Source of the DNA: Betaproteobacteria bacterium
Lineage (GTDB): Bacteria; Pseudomonadota; Gammaproteobacteria; Burkholderiales; Burkholderiaceae_F
DNA length: 64,000 bases
Direction: 5' to 3'
NCBI GenBank assembly: GCA_016861185.1
Contig: BOKW01000006.1
Coordinates: forward strand, 186,001 to 250,000
The notes beneath the pieces are model-generated. The model had not been told where the DNA came from and did no database searches. It worked only from the letters and a program-made list of their open reading frames with translations. This document shows, piece after piece, positions 8,451 through 15,941 of this stretch (position 1 is the first letter of the stretch; every line of letters begins with the position of its first letter). The translations under genes and the position numbers were made by a program.

Positions 8451-9641
8451 GTGACTGAAGTGCTTAAGAGAGTCTGGGTCGCGGTCAAATCCCCAGGAGC
8501 GATGGCCTTGGTAGCTATCGCGAGCATAGTTCTGGCCGTATATCAAACGTGGTTCTACGAGCGCGTCCACGAAGTACAAGTCGAGATCCTCGGTGTCGGC
8601 ACGGTGTTTGATGTTCGTGCACCGCTGCCGGAACTCGACTTCCTATACGCCGGAAAGAGTCTCAAGACTTCAAGGGAGGAGCTTCATCTGGTTTCGTTGC
8701 GAGTCCGTAACTCGGGCAAGACCAATCTGTCGCGAACCGACTTCGATGATCGAGATCCACTACGTCTTGAGATATCGGGCGGCCGCATTCTGAACGCGAT
8801 AATCCAAGATGCCTCTAGCGACTACTTGAAGCGCAGTGTCGATATACGTGTCGATGGCTCCACAGTCGTATTCGCTCCTGTGATCATCGACTCAGGGCAA
8901 TGGTTTCAAGTTCAGTTATTAGTGATAACCGGCGCCGGTACAGTGCCCACTGTTGCGACTCATGGAAAGATTGTCGGGATTCCGAAGAGTGTCCCGGTTG
9001 TTGACTTGCGTGAGGAGTCAGCAAGAAAACCGTTCCTGTCTCGGGTCTTCGGCGCAGAGCCATGGTGGGTGCACTTGCTGCGAGTACCCGCCTATTTCGG
9101 CGGTTTCTTCTTATTGCTTCTCGGTGTAGCGATTAGCGCGGTCGCGATCGTCGCACCGCTTGCGTTCCTCAGCGACAAGATTGATGCACGTCGCCGCGAC
9201 CGCCTGGTCCAGCAGTACTCGATGGGCCGTGTCCTCTCGGAGGATGAGCGTCGGATACTCGCGGCCTTTCGGCAGCATGGGACCACAGCCTTAGTGCGAA
9301 TGTGGACATTTGTTGAAGCTCTTCAGAGATCGGACTGGAAGATCCCGGAACGCAAGCGACTGTTTCGCCACCTGCGGGACCGCCACGTAGTGGCGACCGA
9401 GGTTCAGGAACTGCGGAGCTTTGTACAAGAGCGTCTGTACCTTGACGACTCGGACATGGAAGAAGTGTTCCATGCAGACGGAGATCAGGTAACCGTCAGC
9501 GCGAGCTTCTTGAGTGCTCTAAAGAGCGTCGTAACGTTTATGAAGACACAGACAGAGTTCCCTAGTCCTGACCCGGAGGACTTCACTGAAGACAGTGCCG
9601 GGCCAGTAGCGACTCCATCCGAAAGGACGCCCCCGCCGTGA
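8451..9641 (+). CDS. Two-TM membrane protein of unknown function, atypical composition
   Basis: Hypothetical protein of 396 residues. One TM helix lies at about 15-33 (AMALVAIASIVLAVYQTWF), then a beta-rich stretch of about 165 residues that should be periplasmic, then a second TM at about 210-235, then a basic, helical cytoplasmic domain (about 240-330) and an acidic proline-rich tail. I recognise no catalytic motif. It starts at GTG with GGAG 8 bp upstream. Codon choice is markedly less GC-biased than in the flanking genes (for example 34 G+C in bases 9001-9060), which suggests horizontal acquisition. The topology would fit a sensor or membrane-linked effector, but this is inference. Confidence 0.65.
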   Translation: MTEVLKRVWVAVKSPGAMALVAIASIVLAVYQTWFYERVHEVQVEILGVGTVFDVRAPLPELDFLYAGKSLKTSREELHLVSLRVRNSGKTNLSRTDFDDRDPLRLEISGGRILNAIIQDASSDYLKRSVDIRVDGSTVVFAPVIIDSGQWFQVQLLVITGAGTVPTVATHGKIVGIPKSVPVVDLREESARKPFLSRVFGAEPWWVHLLRVPAYFGGFFLLLLGVAISAVAIVAPLAFLSDKIDARRRDRLVQQYSMGRVLSEDERRILAAFRQHGTTALVRMWTFVEALQRSDWKIPERKRLFRHLRDRHVVATEVQELRSFVQERLYLDDSDMEEVFHADGDQVTVSASFLSALKSVVTFMKTQTEFPSPDPEDFTEDSAGPVATPSERTPPP

Positions 9642-10370
9642 TCATCGAAAGCGACGAGGTCACCACAGACTCCGCTAGTCCGGTGTCAGATCTGCTTCCG
9701 TCGTCTTCACCATTCGGCGCTACACGCGCTGTTCTTGTCTCTCAATTGCCGACCTGACCGCCCACACGCCTGCCGTTATCGCCGTTCGTGCCGCCGCTCG
9801 ATCCGATTCACATAGGCCTTAGGCATGACGGAACCTCGATACCGCTGTGTTTGGTGACGCGCGTACCGTTGGCGACAGTCGCGTGTCCGCGCTCGCGGAG
9901 ATCGCGTCGCAGCGCGCATGGTGTCCATCGCAATGTGGCGGCCGCGCGCCCGCTCAGGCCCGTGCATCTGCCACGTGAAGGTGAGAGTGCGTGCGCGTTG
10001 CGGAAAGTCGAACCCGCGCTCATGGATCCACCCGAAGTCGGCGTGAGCTCGAGGGTCGGGCGCTGCCACACCAGTTCGTTCTCCGTGTGCGCAGAACGCG
10101 AACATGTCTACCGGCTCGCGCGCGAGCGTCTTACACGAACTTGGAGGCGATGCTTCGCTCAACCAAGGATGTGTGTTCGTCGGCAGGATCCCCAAGGTTT
10201 CAGGCTGCCGGATGCAGACCTTCTAGTCGGCCGACGCCGAACCCTGCAGTCAGCCGGCGCTCCGAGTAGCGACTAGCCGACGCCGAAATGCAACCCGCGC
10301 CCCGATCGCGTCGAACCGCTGCTGATGTCTTCTTTGGTAACAGCACGCTGTTATTGGCATCATCTGCAAC
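9642..10370. other. 729-bp stretch without a recognisable gene
   Basis: No open frame here looks like a real protein on either strand, and I see no RNA gene. It may be decayed coding sequence, since it joins the atypical membrane-protein gene to a damaged toxin-antitoxin pair. Its only clear element is the palindrome at 10338-10353. Confidence 0.5.
10338..10353. promoter_or_regulatory. Palindromic operator candidate upstream of tumE/tumA
   Basis: Perfect inverted repeat TAACAGC-AC-GCTGTTA, 17 bp before the toxin remnant ATG. Antitoxins with a DNA-binding domain usually repress their own operon from such a site, so this is a plausible TumA operator. Confidence 0.55.
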
Positions 10371-10499
10371 ATGAAGGCGACGATGCTCCTGCACGACAGC
10401 GACAAGGCAGGCCAGTACGTGTTCACCACGCCCGAGAAGTTGATCGCCGATTTCCAGCGCGACATCGCGAGGTGGAACCATGAGAACCGTGACGCTTGA
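10371..10499 (+). pseudogene. Remnant of a TumE-family (DUF6516) toxin, internally deleted
   Basis: A 42-codon frame that keeps only the two ends of a TumE-like toxin: the start MKATMLLHD and the tail YVFTTPEKLIADFQRDI. Full-length family members are about 100-110 residues; the central part, including the conserved YDNERGKGDHRH-type segment, is missing. The junction falls near residue 10-15. It overlaps the start of the tumA-like gene by 20 bp, the normal arrangement for this pair. The identification rests on remembered family sequence and on the adjacent antitoxin. The remnant is unlikely to be toxic. Confidence 0.6.
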
Positions 10500-10827
10500 A
10501 GTCCGCTCGCCGTCGGAGGCGATGACGGACTTCGTTCGGACCTGGAAATCGGGCAAGGCGCAACGAACGGCGCGCATCGCGTTCGCCACGCCCGAGCTGC
10601 TGTGGAAGGTGTTGACGGCCAAACGCTGGGAGTTGCTGAAGGCGCTGTGCGGTGTGGGGCCGGTGTCGATCCGCGAGGCAGCACGGCGCGTCGGTCGCGA
10701 CGTCAAGGCCGTCCACGGTGACGTGCAGGCGCTGCTCGAAGCCGGGCTGCTCGTGCGCGCGCAAGGCGGTGGCGTCGAATTTCCGTTCGACGCCGTGAAG
10801 GTGGAGTTTCTGCTGCACGCCGCGTAG
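10480..10827 (+). CDS. tumA: TumA-like antitoxin, HVO_A0114-family winged-helix DNA-binding protein
   Basis: DNA-binding antitoxin of 115 residues. The stretch FATPELLWKVLTAKRWELLK followed by VSIREAARRVGRDVKAVHGD (about 67-86) is the diagnostic winged-helix core of this family, which partners TumE toxins. The C-terminus (VEFPFDAVKVEFLLHAA) is also typical. It appears intact while its toxin partner is not. The ATG lies inside the toxin remnant. A palindrome 127 bp upstream of its start could be its operator. Confidence 0.8.
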   Translation: MRTVTLEVRSPSEAMTDFVRTWKSGKAQRTARIAFATPELLWKVLTAKRWELLKALCGVGPVSIREAARRVGRDVKAVHGDVQALLEAGLLVRAQGGGVEFPFDAVKVEFLLHAA

Positions 10828-10941
10828 GAAGGCTCGACTGCGTTCCCCCGCAGTCAACTTCACACCGGCTCCGGCACGCTCGGCAGCCCCGCCAGCGCCA
10901 TCGCCAGTTCGCAACTTCCTCCCTTTGCGTGAACCATCCGA

Positions 10942-11514
10942 TTAACGCGCAACCCTGCCGACCATCCGCAGGATGTCGTCGAGCGGATTGCCGTCGCCGT
11001 TCAGGTCGAGCATCGACGCGAGTCCTTGCGCGCCGCCGCTTTGGCCGCCGAGCAGACCGCCGAGCAGGCCGCCGATTCCGCCGCCGGCGGACGACGGTGC
11101 CGGCGCGCCGCCCTGCTGCTTCGCCATGAAGCCGGCGACGAGCATGGCCAGCATCGGCAGCATCTTCTTCAGCAGCGCGGGATCGAGCCCCGACTGCGCC
11201 GCCGCGTTCTGCGCGACCGCGCGGCTCACGTCCTTGGACCCGAAGATCTGGCCGAGCACGTCGTTGCCGCGGCTCACGTCGGTCGGCTGCGGCGACAGCA
11301 CGTTGTCGAGCAGACCGCCGCCGCCGAGTTGCCCGAGCAGACCGCCGAACGCTTCGAGCCCGGCGGGCTGCGCCTGCTTCTTGAATCCGCCCAGGATCGC
11401 GGGCAGCAGCGCGTCGGCGCCGCTGGCCGCCTGCGTCTCGCTCACGCCGAGTTCGCGCGCGATCGATTGCAGGCCGCCCATCTGGGCGAGGATGTCGGTG
11501 AGTTGCATGCGCAT
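10942..11514 (-). CDS. DUF937/YidB-family protein
   Basis: Protein of 190 residues, rich in glycine and leucine. The N-terminus LTDILAQMGGLQSIARELGV and the segment GADALLPAILGGFKKQA match the DUF937/YidB family of unknown function. Residues about 125-165 are a low-complexity Gly/Gln/Ala linker (GGGIGGLLGGLLGGQSGGAQ). The end LDLNGDGNPLDDILRMVGR is a conserved YidB-type tail resembling an EF-hand-like loop. The start could be either of two nearby ATGs (residue 1 or 3). It is likely co-oriented with the DUF3597 gene 31 bp upstream; both families often neighbour envelope-stress genes. Confidence 0.8.
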   Translation of the reverse strand: MRMQLTDILAQMGGLQSIARELGVSETQAASGADALLPAILGGFKKQAQPAGLEAFGGLLGQLGGGGLLDNVLSPQPTDVSRGNDVLGQIFGSKDVSRAVAQNAAAQSGLDPALLKKMLPMLAMLVAGFMAKQQGGAPAPSSAGGGIGGLLGGLLGGQSGGAQGLASMLDLNGDGNPLDDILRMVGRVAR

Positions 11515-11545
11515 GCTCCTTCGCGTGGGTGGTCGCGCGCTCGGA

Positions 11546-11944
11546 CTAGTCGAGCAGTTCCTTGGGAACGTTGCCGCCGTTGGCGGCGATCAGCGCGAGC
11601 ACGTTCTTGTGCAGCCACATGTTCATCTTGGCCGAATCGCCCATCAGCTCGGTGGGGCAGTTCAGCTCGTTCGCGAGTTGCTTGCGCGCGGCCAGGCTGC
11701 TGTCGATATCGAGCAGCTTCAGCAGGTCGACGATCGAGGTCTTCCAGTTCAGCTTCTGCGGATTGGCGGCGGCGCGTTTTTCGAGTTGCGCGACCACGTC
11801 GACCAGCGGGATCGGCGCGGGCGGCGCAGCGACGGGTGCCGCCGTCGCGGCTGCCGGCGGAGCGGCCGCGGGTTGCGGGGTCGCTGCCTGGACGGTCTGG
11901 CTGGCGATACCAAGTTTCTCGAGGATCTTGGTGAACAGCCCCAT
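11546..11944 (-). CDS. DUF3597 family protein
   Basis: Protein of 132 residues. The N-terminal MGLFTKILEKLGI is followed by an Ala/Pro-rich linker (about 20-45) and a compact C-terminal domain with VDVVAQLEKRAAANPQKLNW and SSLAARKQLANELNCP, the signature of DUF3597, a family related to LysM-linked small stress proteins. Function unknown. The start ATG at 11944 is chosen because AGGAGA lies 5 bp before it; an upstream in-frame extension lacks such a site. It is followed closely by the DUF937 gene on the same strand, so the two probably form an operon. Confidence 0.8.
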   Translation of the reverse strand: MGLFTKILEKLGIASQTVQAATPQPAAAPPAAATAAPVAAPPAPIPLVDVVAQLEKRAAANPQKLNWKTSIVDLLKLLDIDSSLAARKQLANELNCPTELMGDSAKMNMWLHKNVLALIAANGGNVPKELLD

Positions 11945-12386
11945 GGTTCTCTCCTGGTGGGGTTGGGTGGCGGCAGCGACCGAGGCGGATCGCCGTTGAA
12001 GGTGGGGGAGGCGGGAGACGCGGGAGACGCCGCCGCGCGGCGTCGGTGCCGGCGTTGGCTGAAGCCAGTCTAGCTTCTCGCGGTCGGCGGACGTGTTGAG
12101 CGCGCGCAATGGAACGTCGCGCGGCCCGCGCCGAACGCGTCTGCGCGATCACCGCATCCGCCGGTGCGTGACCGAACTTCGGCAGGTATGCCATCGCTCC
12201 CGACGCTTGGCGCACGATCCGGCGCGACGGCGGCGGCAGATATCTCGATCCGCGCGACCCCCGTCCATGCGATTGACGCCATCGTGCGGTCGACGCAGCA
12301 TGCGCGCGATCAACAGATCGTCCCATCCGGTCCCTCGAGTCCGGACATCGAGCTGGCGTATCGCCAGCAACAGCATAGGGGTGATC

Positions 12387-13778
12387 ATGCGCAGATCCAT
12401 CTTGGCCACCGCCGCGGCCGTCGTTGTCGGCGGATTCTTCTCTTCGGCAGGCATCGCGGCGCCTCCCAGTCCGCAGGACGCCGATCCGCACACGCGCAAC
12501 GTGCATGAAATGGGTCACGACCTGCGTGCCGCGTCGTTCGAGGCGCCGGAAGGACAGCGGCGCATCAGCAGCGACCTCGCGTTCCAGGGGAGGCTCGCTT
12601 ACCAGGGAACCTACGATGGTTTCCGGGTCATCGACATCTCTGCGCCCGGCAACCCGAAGCTGGTTTCCGAGGTCGTGTGCAACGGCGACCAGGGCGACCT
12701 CGTCGTGTGGGATCACGTCCTCGTGCGCAGCTGGAACACGAAGCGGCCGGAACCGCGCGCGTGCGCGGGAAGCACCGTGCCCGCGGGCTTCGAGGGCGTG
12801 CACATCTTCGACATCAGCAACCCGGCGAGCCCGCAGCTTCTCGCAGCGGTCGAACTGCCGTGCGGATCGCACACGGTCACCGCAGCCGGCGTCGACGGCG
12901 GCGACCTGATCGTCTACAGCAACAACTCGAGCAGCGCGGGCTGCGGCGTCGGGTTGACGGTTGCCGAGCAGAATGCGCTCGGCGACTTCATGGACATCAT
13001 CGCGGTGCCGCTCGCCAATCCGGCCGCGGCGAGTCTGATCCACCGCGAGCCGCTCGCCGGTCCGACCGACCCGGCGGTTCGCACCGGCTGCCACGACGTC
13101 GGCGTGATTCTCGGCGGCATCAACAAGGCGGCGTGTGCGAGCGCGGACACGATCAACGTCTGGGACATCAGCAACCCGCGCGATCCGAGCCTGCTGTTCA
13201 CGATCGTCGAGCCCGGCGTGGGGCAGTCGACCACCAACGGCCGCTGGCATTCGGCCACGTTCACCTGGGACGGCCGGGTCATCGCAGCCGGCTGGGAGCC
13301 GGGCGGCGGCGTCGCCGCCGAGTGCGAATCGGGCGACCCCGCGGTGGACAAGAGCATGTTCTTCTACGATGCGGCCACCGGCGCGAAGCTCGGCCAGTGG
13401 GTGTTGCCGCGCGGCCAGGGAGCGGACGAGAACTGCACGATCCACAACTTCAATATCGTGCCGCTGCGCAGCGGGAGGTACGTCGCGGTCGGCGGCCACT
13501 ACCAGGCGGGAACCTGGGTGACCGATTTCACCGACCCGGCCAACCCGCAAACGGTGGGCTGGAGCGATCCCGCTTCGCTTGGCCCGGGCTCGTTCTGCGG
13601 CCCGGAGGTGAGCTGCCAGCTCGGCGGCGCCTGGTCGACCTACTGGTACAACAACTTCATCTACGAGAGCGACATCACGGCCGGCCTGCAGATCTATAAC
13701 CTGAGCGACAAGGCGCGCGCCGGCGCGATCCGCCTGAACCGCCTGAATCCGCAGACTCAGGAAGCGCTTCCGCGATAG
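12387..13778 (+). CDS. Secreted LVIVD-repeat protein
   Basis: Exported protein of 463 residues. A signal peptide covers about 1-25 (MRRSILATAAAVVVGGFFSS plus AGIAA). The mature part contains several beta-propeller-like LVIVD repeats, visible as GFRVIDISAPGNPKLVSEV, VHIFDISNPASPQLLAAV and INVWDISNPRDPSLLFTI. Several cysteine pairs suggest disulphides outside the cytoplasm. LVIVD proteins are surface or periplasmic with no assigned enzymatic role. The ATG at 12387 is chosen because AGGGG precedes it by 6 bp and the signal peptide begins there. The long upstream extension of the frame lacks coding character. Confidence 0.75.
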   Translation: MRRSILATAAAVVVGGFFSSAGIAAPPSPQDADPHTRNVHEMGHDLRAASFEAPEGQRRISSDLAFQGRLAYQGTYDGFRVIDISAPGNPKLVSEVVCNGDQGDLVVWDHVLVRSWNTKRPEPRACAGSTVPAGFEGVHIFDISNPASPQLLAAVELPCGSHTVTAAGVDGGDLIVYSNNSSSAGCGVGLTVAEQNALGDFMDIIAVPLANPAAASLIHREPLAGPTDPAVRTGCHDVGVILGGINKAACASADTINVWDISNPRDPSLLFTIVEPGVGQSTTNGRWHSATFTWDGRVIAAGWEPGGGVAAECESGDPAVDKSMFFYDAATGAKLGQWVLPRGQGADENCTIHNFNIVPLRSGRYVAVGGHYQAGTWVTDFTDPANPQTVGWSDPASLGPGSFCGPEVSCQLGGAWSTYWYNNFIYESDITAGLQIYNLSDKARAGAIRLNRLNPQTQEALPR

Positions 13779-13787
13779 CTGCGTTTC

Positions 13788-13820
13788 GGCGCACTCGCGC
13801 CCCTTTGCGTGAGTGCGCCG
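13788..13820. terminator. Hairpin after the LVIVD gene
   Basis: Ten-bp inverted repeat CGGCGCACTC/GAGTGCGCCG with a 13-nt loop, 9 bp after the stop codon. There is no T-run, so it may act as a Rho-associated or mRNA-stabilising hairpin rather than a classical terminator. Confidence 0.45.
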
Positions 13821-13839
13821 GCTGCCCGGCGCGCCGGGA

Positions 13840-13953
13840 TCAGACGATCACCGCATCGGCCGGCGTGTAGTTGAGGTTCAGCGCCTTCGCCACGGCCTTG
13901 TAAGTCACCTTTCCCGCGGCGACGTTCGGTCCGTTCTTCAGGTGCGGATCGTC
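13840..13953 (-). pseudogene. Truncated duplicate of the 3' end of ald
   Basis: These 114 bp match the 3' end of ald (14701-14814) in the same orientation without gaps and with 6 differences. The frame still encodes the last 37 residues and the stop codon of alanine dehydrogenase (NVAAGKVTYKAVAKALNLNY is shared), with Leu changed to Pro once. Beyond 13953 the similarity ends abruptly. With the real ald end it forms direct repeats around the HigB/HigA module. Confidence 0.9.
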
Positions 13954-13994
13954 CGCGGGTTTCTTTCACCATGCCCTCGTGGCAGGCAAGTGAA

Positions 13995-14013
13995 ATAGCG
14001 GATTTGCTATAGT
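13995..14013 (+). promoter_or_regulatory. Extended -10 promoter and operator candidate of higBA
   Basis: Inverted repeat ATAGC-GGATTT-GCTAT (13995-14010) overlapping an extended -10 element TGCTATAGT (14005-14013), just 6 bp before the toxin GTG. Overlap of operator and -10 is the usual layout for HigA self-repression. No good -35 box is visible. Confidence 0.5.
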
Positions 14014-14019
14014 GCGCCC

Positions 14020-14345
14020 GTGCCCTGGACCGTCGCCTTCTACAGCCGTCGCGTAGAGAACGAAATCCTCGCGCTACCGGCGGGCTTCGTCGCCAGGTTC
14101 GTGCGATATGCGGAGCGAATGGAAATCTTCGGGCCCGACTTGGAATGCCGCATACGAGGGCGATGGGCGGCGGTTTGTTCGAGCTTCGACTGAAAGCCGC
14201 AGAAGGCATCGCGAGGGTGTTCTATTGCACGGTCGTGGGCCGGCGTATCGTCTTTCTGCACCAGTTCGTGAAGAAGACGGAGAAGACCGCGCACAAGGAA
14301 CTCGAGATTGCGCGCCAGCGAATGAAGGAAGTGATGTATGGCTAG
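14020..14345 (+). pseudogene. HigB/RelE-like toxin, frameshifted
   Basis: Phage-derived Gp49/HigB-type mRNA interferase broken by a one-base deletion. The first 41 codons from GTG 14020 read PWTVAFYSRRVENEIL...MEIFGPDL; the rest, from about 14143, continues one frame over as MPHTRAMGGGLFELRLK...HKELEIARQRMKEVMYG. Restoring one G near 14143 (GA to GGA before ATG) would rejoin both into a normal 108-residue toxin. In the present frame translation stops at 14193 after 57 codons. The 3' end overlaps the higA start by 8 bp, the normal order for this module. A sequencing error cannot be excluded. Confidence 0.8.
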
Positions 14346-14688
14346 CACGCTGAAGCGGTTCAAAGCACGCGCGCTTGCGCGGCCTGCGGTGAAGAAGGCG
14401 TACGACGAGCTCGATGAAGAGTTTGCGTTCCTCGACGAGGTGCTGAAGGCGCGCGCGGAGGCCGGACTGACACAAGCCGAAGTCGCGGCCCGGATCGGGA
14501 CGACTCAGTCGGCGATCGCTCGCCTGGAGTCGGCCGAGGCCAGGCACTCGCCGTCGATTGCAACGCTGCAAAGGTATGCGAAGGCGCTCGGCTACAAGCT
14601 CCAAGTCCGCCTCGTGAAGGGTGGGCGAGCGCCATCGACCCGCCGGGCCGGGCGTGCTCACAGGCCAGCGCAGCGCCGTGCTGCGTAG
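14338..14688 (+). CDS. HigA-like antitoxin, XRE-family regulator
   Basis: DNA-binding antitoxin of 116 residues. The helix-turn-helix spans about 42-95: ARAEAGLTQAEVAARIGTTQ with SAIARLESAEARHSPSIATL, then LQRYAKALGYKLQVRLV. The N-terminal helical part binds the toxin in related pairs. The tail after residue 97 is basic and low-complexity. It starts within the toxin reading frame and ends 12 bp before the convergent ald stop. It is intact although the toxin is frameshifted. Confidence 0.85.
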   Translation: MASTLKRFKARALARPAVKKAYDELDEEFAFLDEVLKARAEAGLTQAEVAARIGTTQSAIARLESAEARHSPSIATLQRYAKALGYKLQVRLVKGGRAPSTRRAGRAHRPAQRRAA

Positions 14689-14700
14689 CCTGGACTGCCT

Positions 14701-15816
14701 TCAGACGATCACCGCGTCGGCCGGCGTGTAGTTGAGGTTCAGCGCCTTCGCCACGGCCTTGTAAGTCACCTTGCCGGCGGCGACGTTCAGGCCGTTTTTC
14801 AGGTGCGGATCGTCGTGCAGCGCTTTGCGCCAGCCTTTGTCGGCGAGCGCGAGCGTGAAGGGGAGCGTCGCGTTGTTCAGCGCGTAAGTGCTCGTGCGCG
14901 GCACGGCGCCGGGCATGTTGGCGACCATGTAGTGCACGACGTTGTCGATCACGTAAGTGGGCTCGGCGTGCGTCGTGGGGCGGCTGGTCTCGACGCTGCC
15001 GCCCTGGTCGATCGCGACGTCGACGATCACCGAGCCGTGTTTCATCTTGGGCAGCATCGCGCGGGTGATCAGCTTGGGCGCTTCGGCGCCGGGGATCAGC
15101 ACGCCGGAGATGACGAGGTCGGCGCGTTGCACCTCGCGCTCGATGTTGTCCTGGTTGGAGAAGATCGTCATCGCGCGGCCGTTGAACATCGCGTCGATCC
15201 TGCGCAGCGCATCCGCGTTCCTGTCGATCACGACCACTTGCGCGCCGCTGCCCACCGCCATCTGCGCGGCGTGGGTGCCGACGACGCCTGCGCCGAGGAT
15301 CAGCACGCGCGCGGGCGCCACGCCCGGCACGCCGCCGAGCAGCGTGCCCATGCCGCCGGCGGATTTCTCCAGGCAGCGCGCGCCTGCCTGCACGGCGAGG
15401 CGGCCGGCGACTTCGCTCATCGGCGCGAGCAGCGGCAGCCCGCCGCTCGGCGAGGTGACGGTTTCGTACGCGATGCAGATCGCGCCGCTTGAGATCAGAT
15501 CCTGCGCCTGCTCGGGATCGGGCGCGAGGTGCAGGTAGGTGAACAGCACCTGGCCGTCGCGCAGCATCTTGCGTTCGACCGCCTGCGGTTCCTTGACCTT
15601 CACGATCATCTCCGCGCGCTTGAACACCTCGGCCGCGCTACCGACGACCTCCGCGCCGGCCTTGCGGTAGTCGTCGTCGGTCGCGCCGATGCCGGCGCCG
15701 GCCTGCGTTTCGACGATCACCGCGTGGCCGCGGGTTACCGCCTCGCGCACGGACGACGGCGTCATGCCGACGCGGTATTCGTGAACTTTGATTTCCTTCG
15801 GGACGCCGATCAGCAC
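14701..15816 (-). CDS. ald: Alanine dehydrogenase
   Basis: Cytosolic enzyme for reversible oxidative deamination of L-alanine to pyruvate with NAD. The 371 residues equal the family length. It begins LIGVPKEIKVHEYRVGMTP; the substrate lysine lies in MIVKVKEPQ (about 75) and the catalytic histidine in FTYLHLAPD (about 96); the NAD Rossmann motif is VLILGAGVVGTHAAQMAVG (about 170-190). GTG start with AAGGAG 7 bp upstream. Its last 114 bp are duplicated at 13840-13953, beyond the higBA module. A link with phnW, which produces alanine, is possible but not shown. Confidence 0.95.
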   Translation of the reverse strand: MLIGVPKEIKVHEYRVGMTPSSVREAVTRGHAVIVETQAGAGIGATDDDYRKAGAEVVGSAAEVFKRAEMIVKVKEPQAVERKMLRDGQVLFTYLHLAPDPEQAQDLISSGAICIAYETVTSPSGGLPLLAPMSEVAGRLAVQAGARCLEKSAGGMGTLLGGVPGVAPARVLILGAGVVGTHAAQMAVGSGAQVVVIDRNADALRRIDAMFNGRAMTIFSNQDNIEREVQRADLVISGVLIPGAEAPKLITRAMLPKMKHGSVIVDVAIDQGGSVETSRPTTHAEPTYVIDNVVHYMVANMPGAVPRTSTYALNNATLPFTLALADKGWRKALHDDPHLKNGLNVAAGKVTYKAVAKALNLNYTPADAVIV

Positions 15817-15912
15817 AGTCGTTCTCCTTCCTGCGGTTCAGGGGGCGGTTCTTGGCCCGCGGCTCCTCGTGAGAGCGCGGGTCGGCTCACGGCGCAGATT
15901 GTGCCTGTCCTC

Positions 15913-15935
15913 GTCGCGCCGGCGCAGGCCGGGGC
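15913..15935. repeat. Dispersed GC-rich repeat, copy 1
   Basis: Sequence close to GTCGCCCCGGCGCAGGCC followed by GGGGC, one mismatch, an imperfect palindrome between ald and the drug-exporter gene. Other copies are at 17377, 21125 and 31839. Confidence 0.7.
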
Positions 15936-15941
15936 GGCCGA

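Noticed and set aside
9776..10195. Minus-strand frame that might be a transposase remnant
   Set aside because: Translation shows no transposase motif (no DDE or HUH pattern) and no flanking inverted repeats.
12093..12386. N-terminal extension of the LVIVD gene upstream of 12387
   Set aside because: Extension is arginine-rich without family resemblance, whereas a signal peptide and ribosome site mark 12387.
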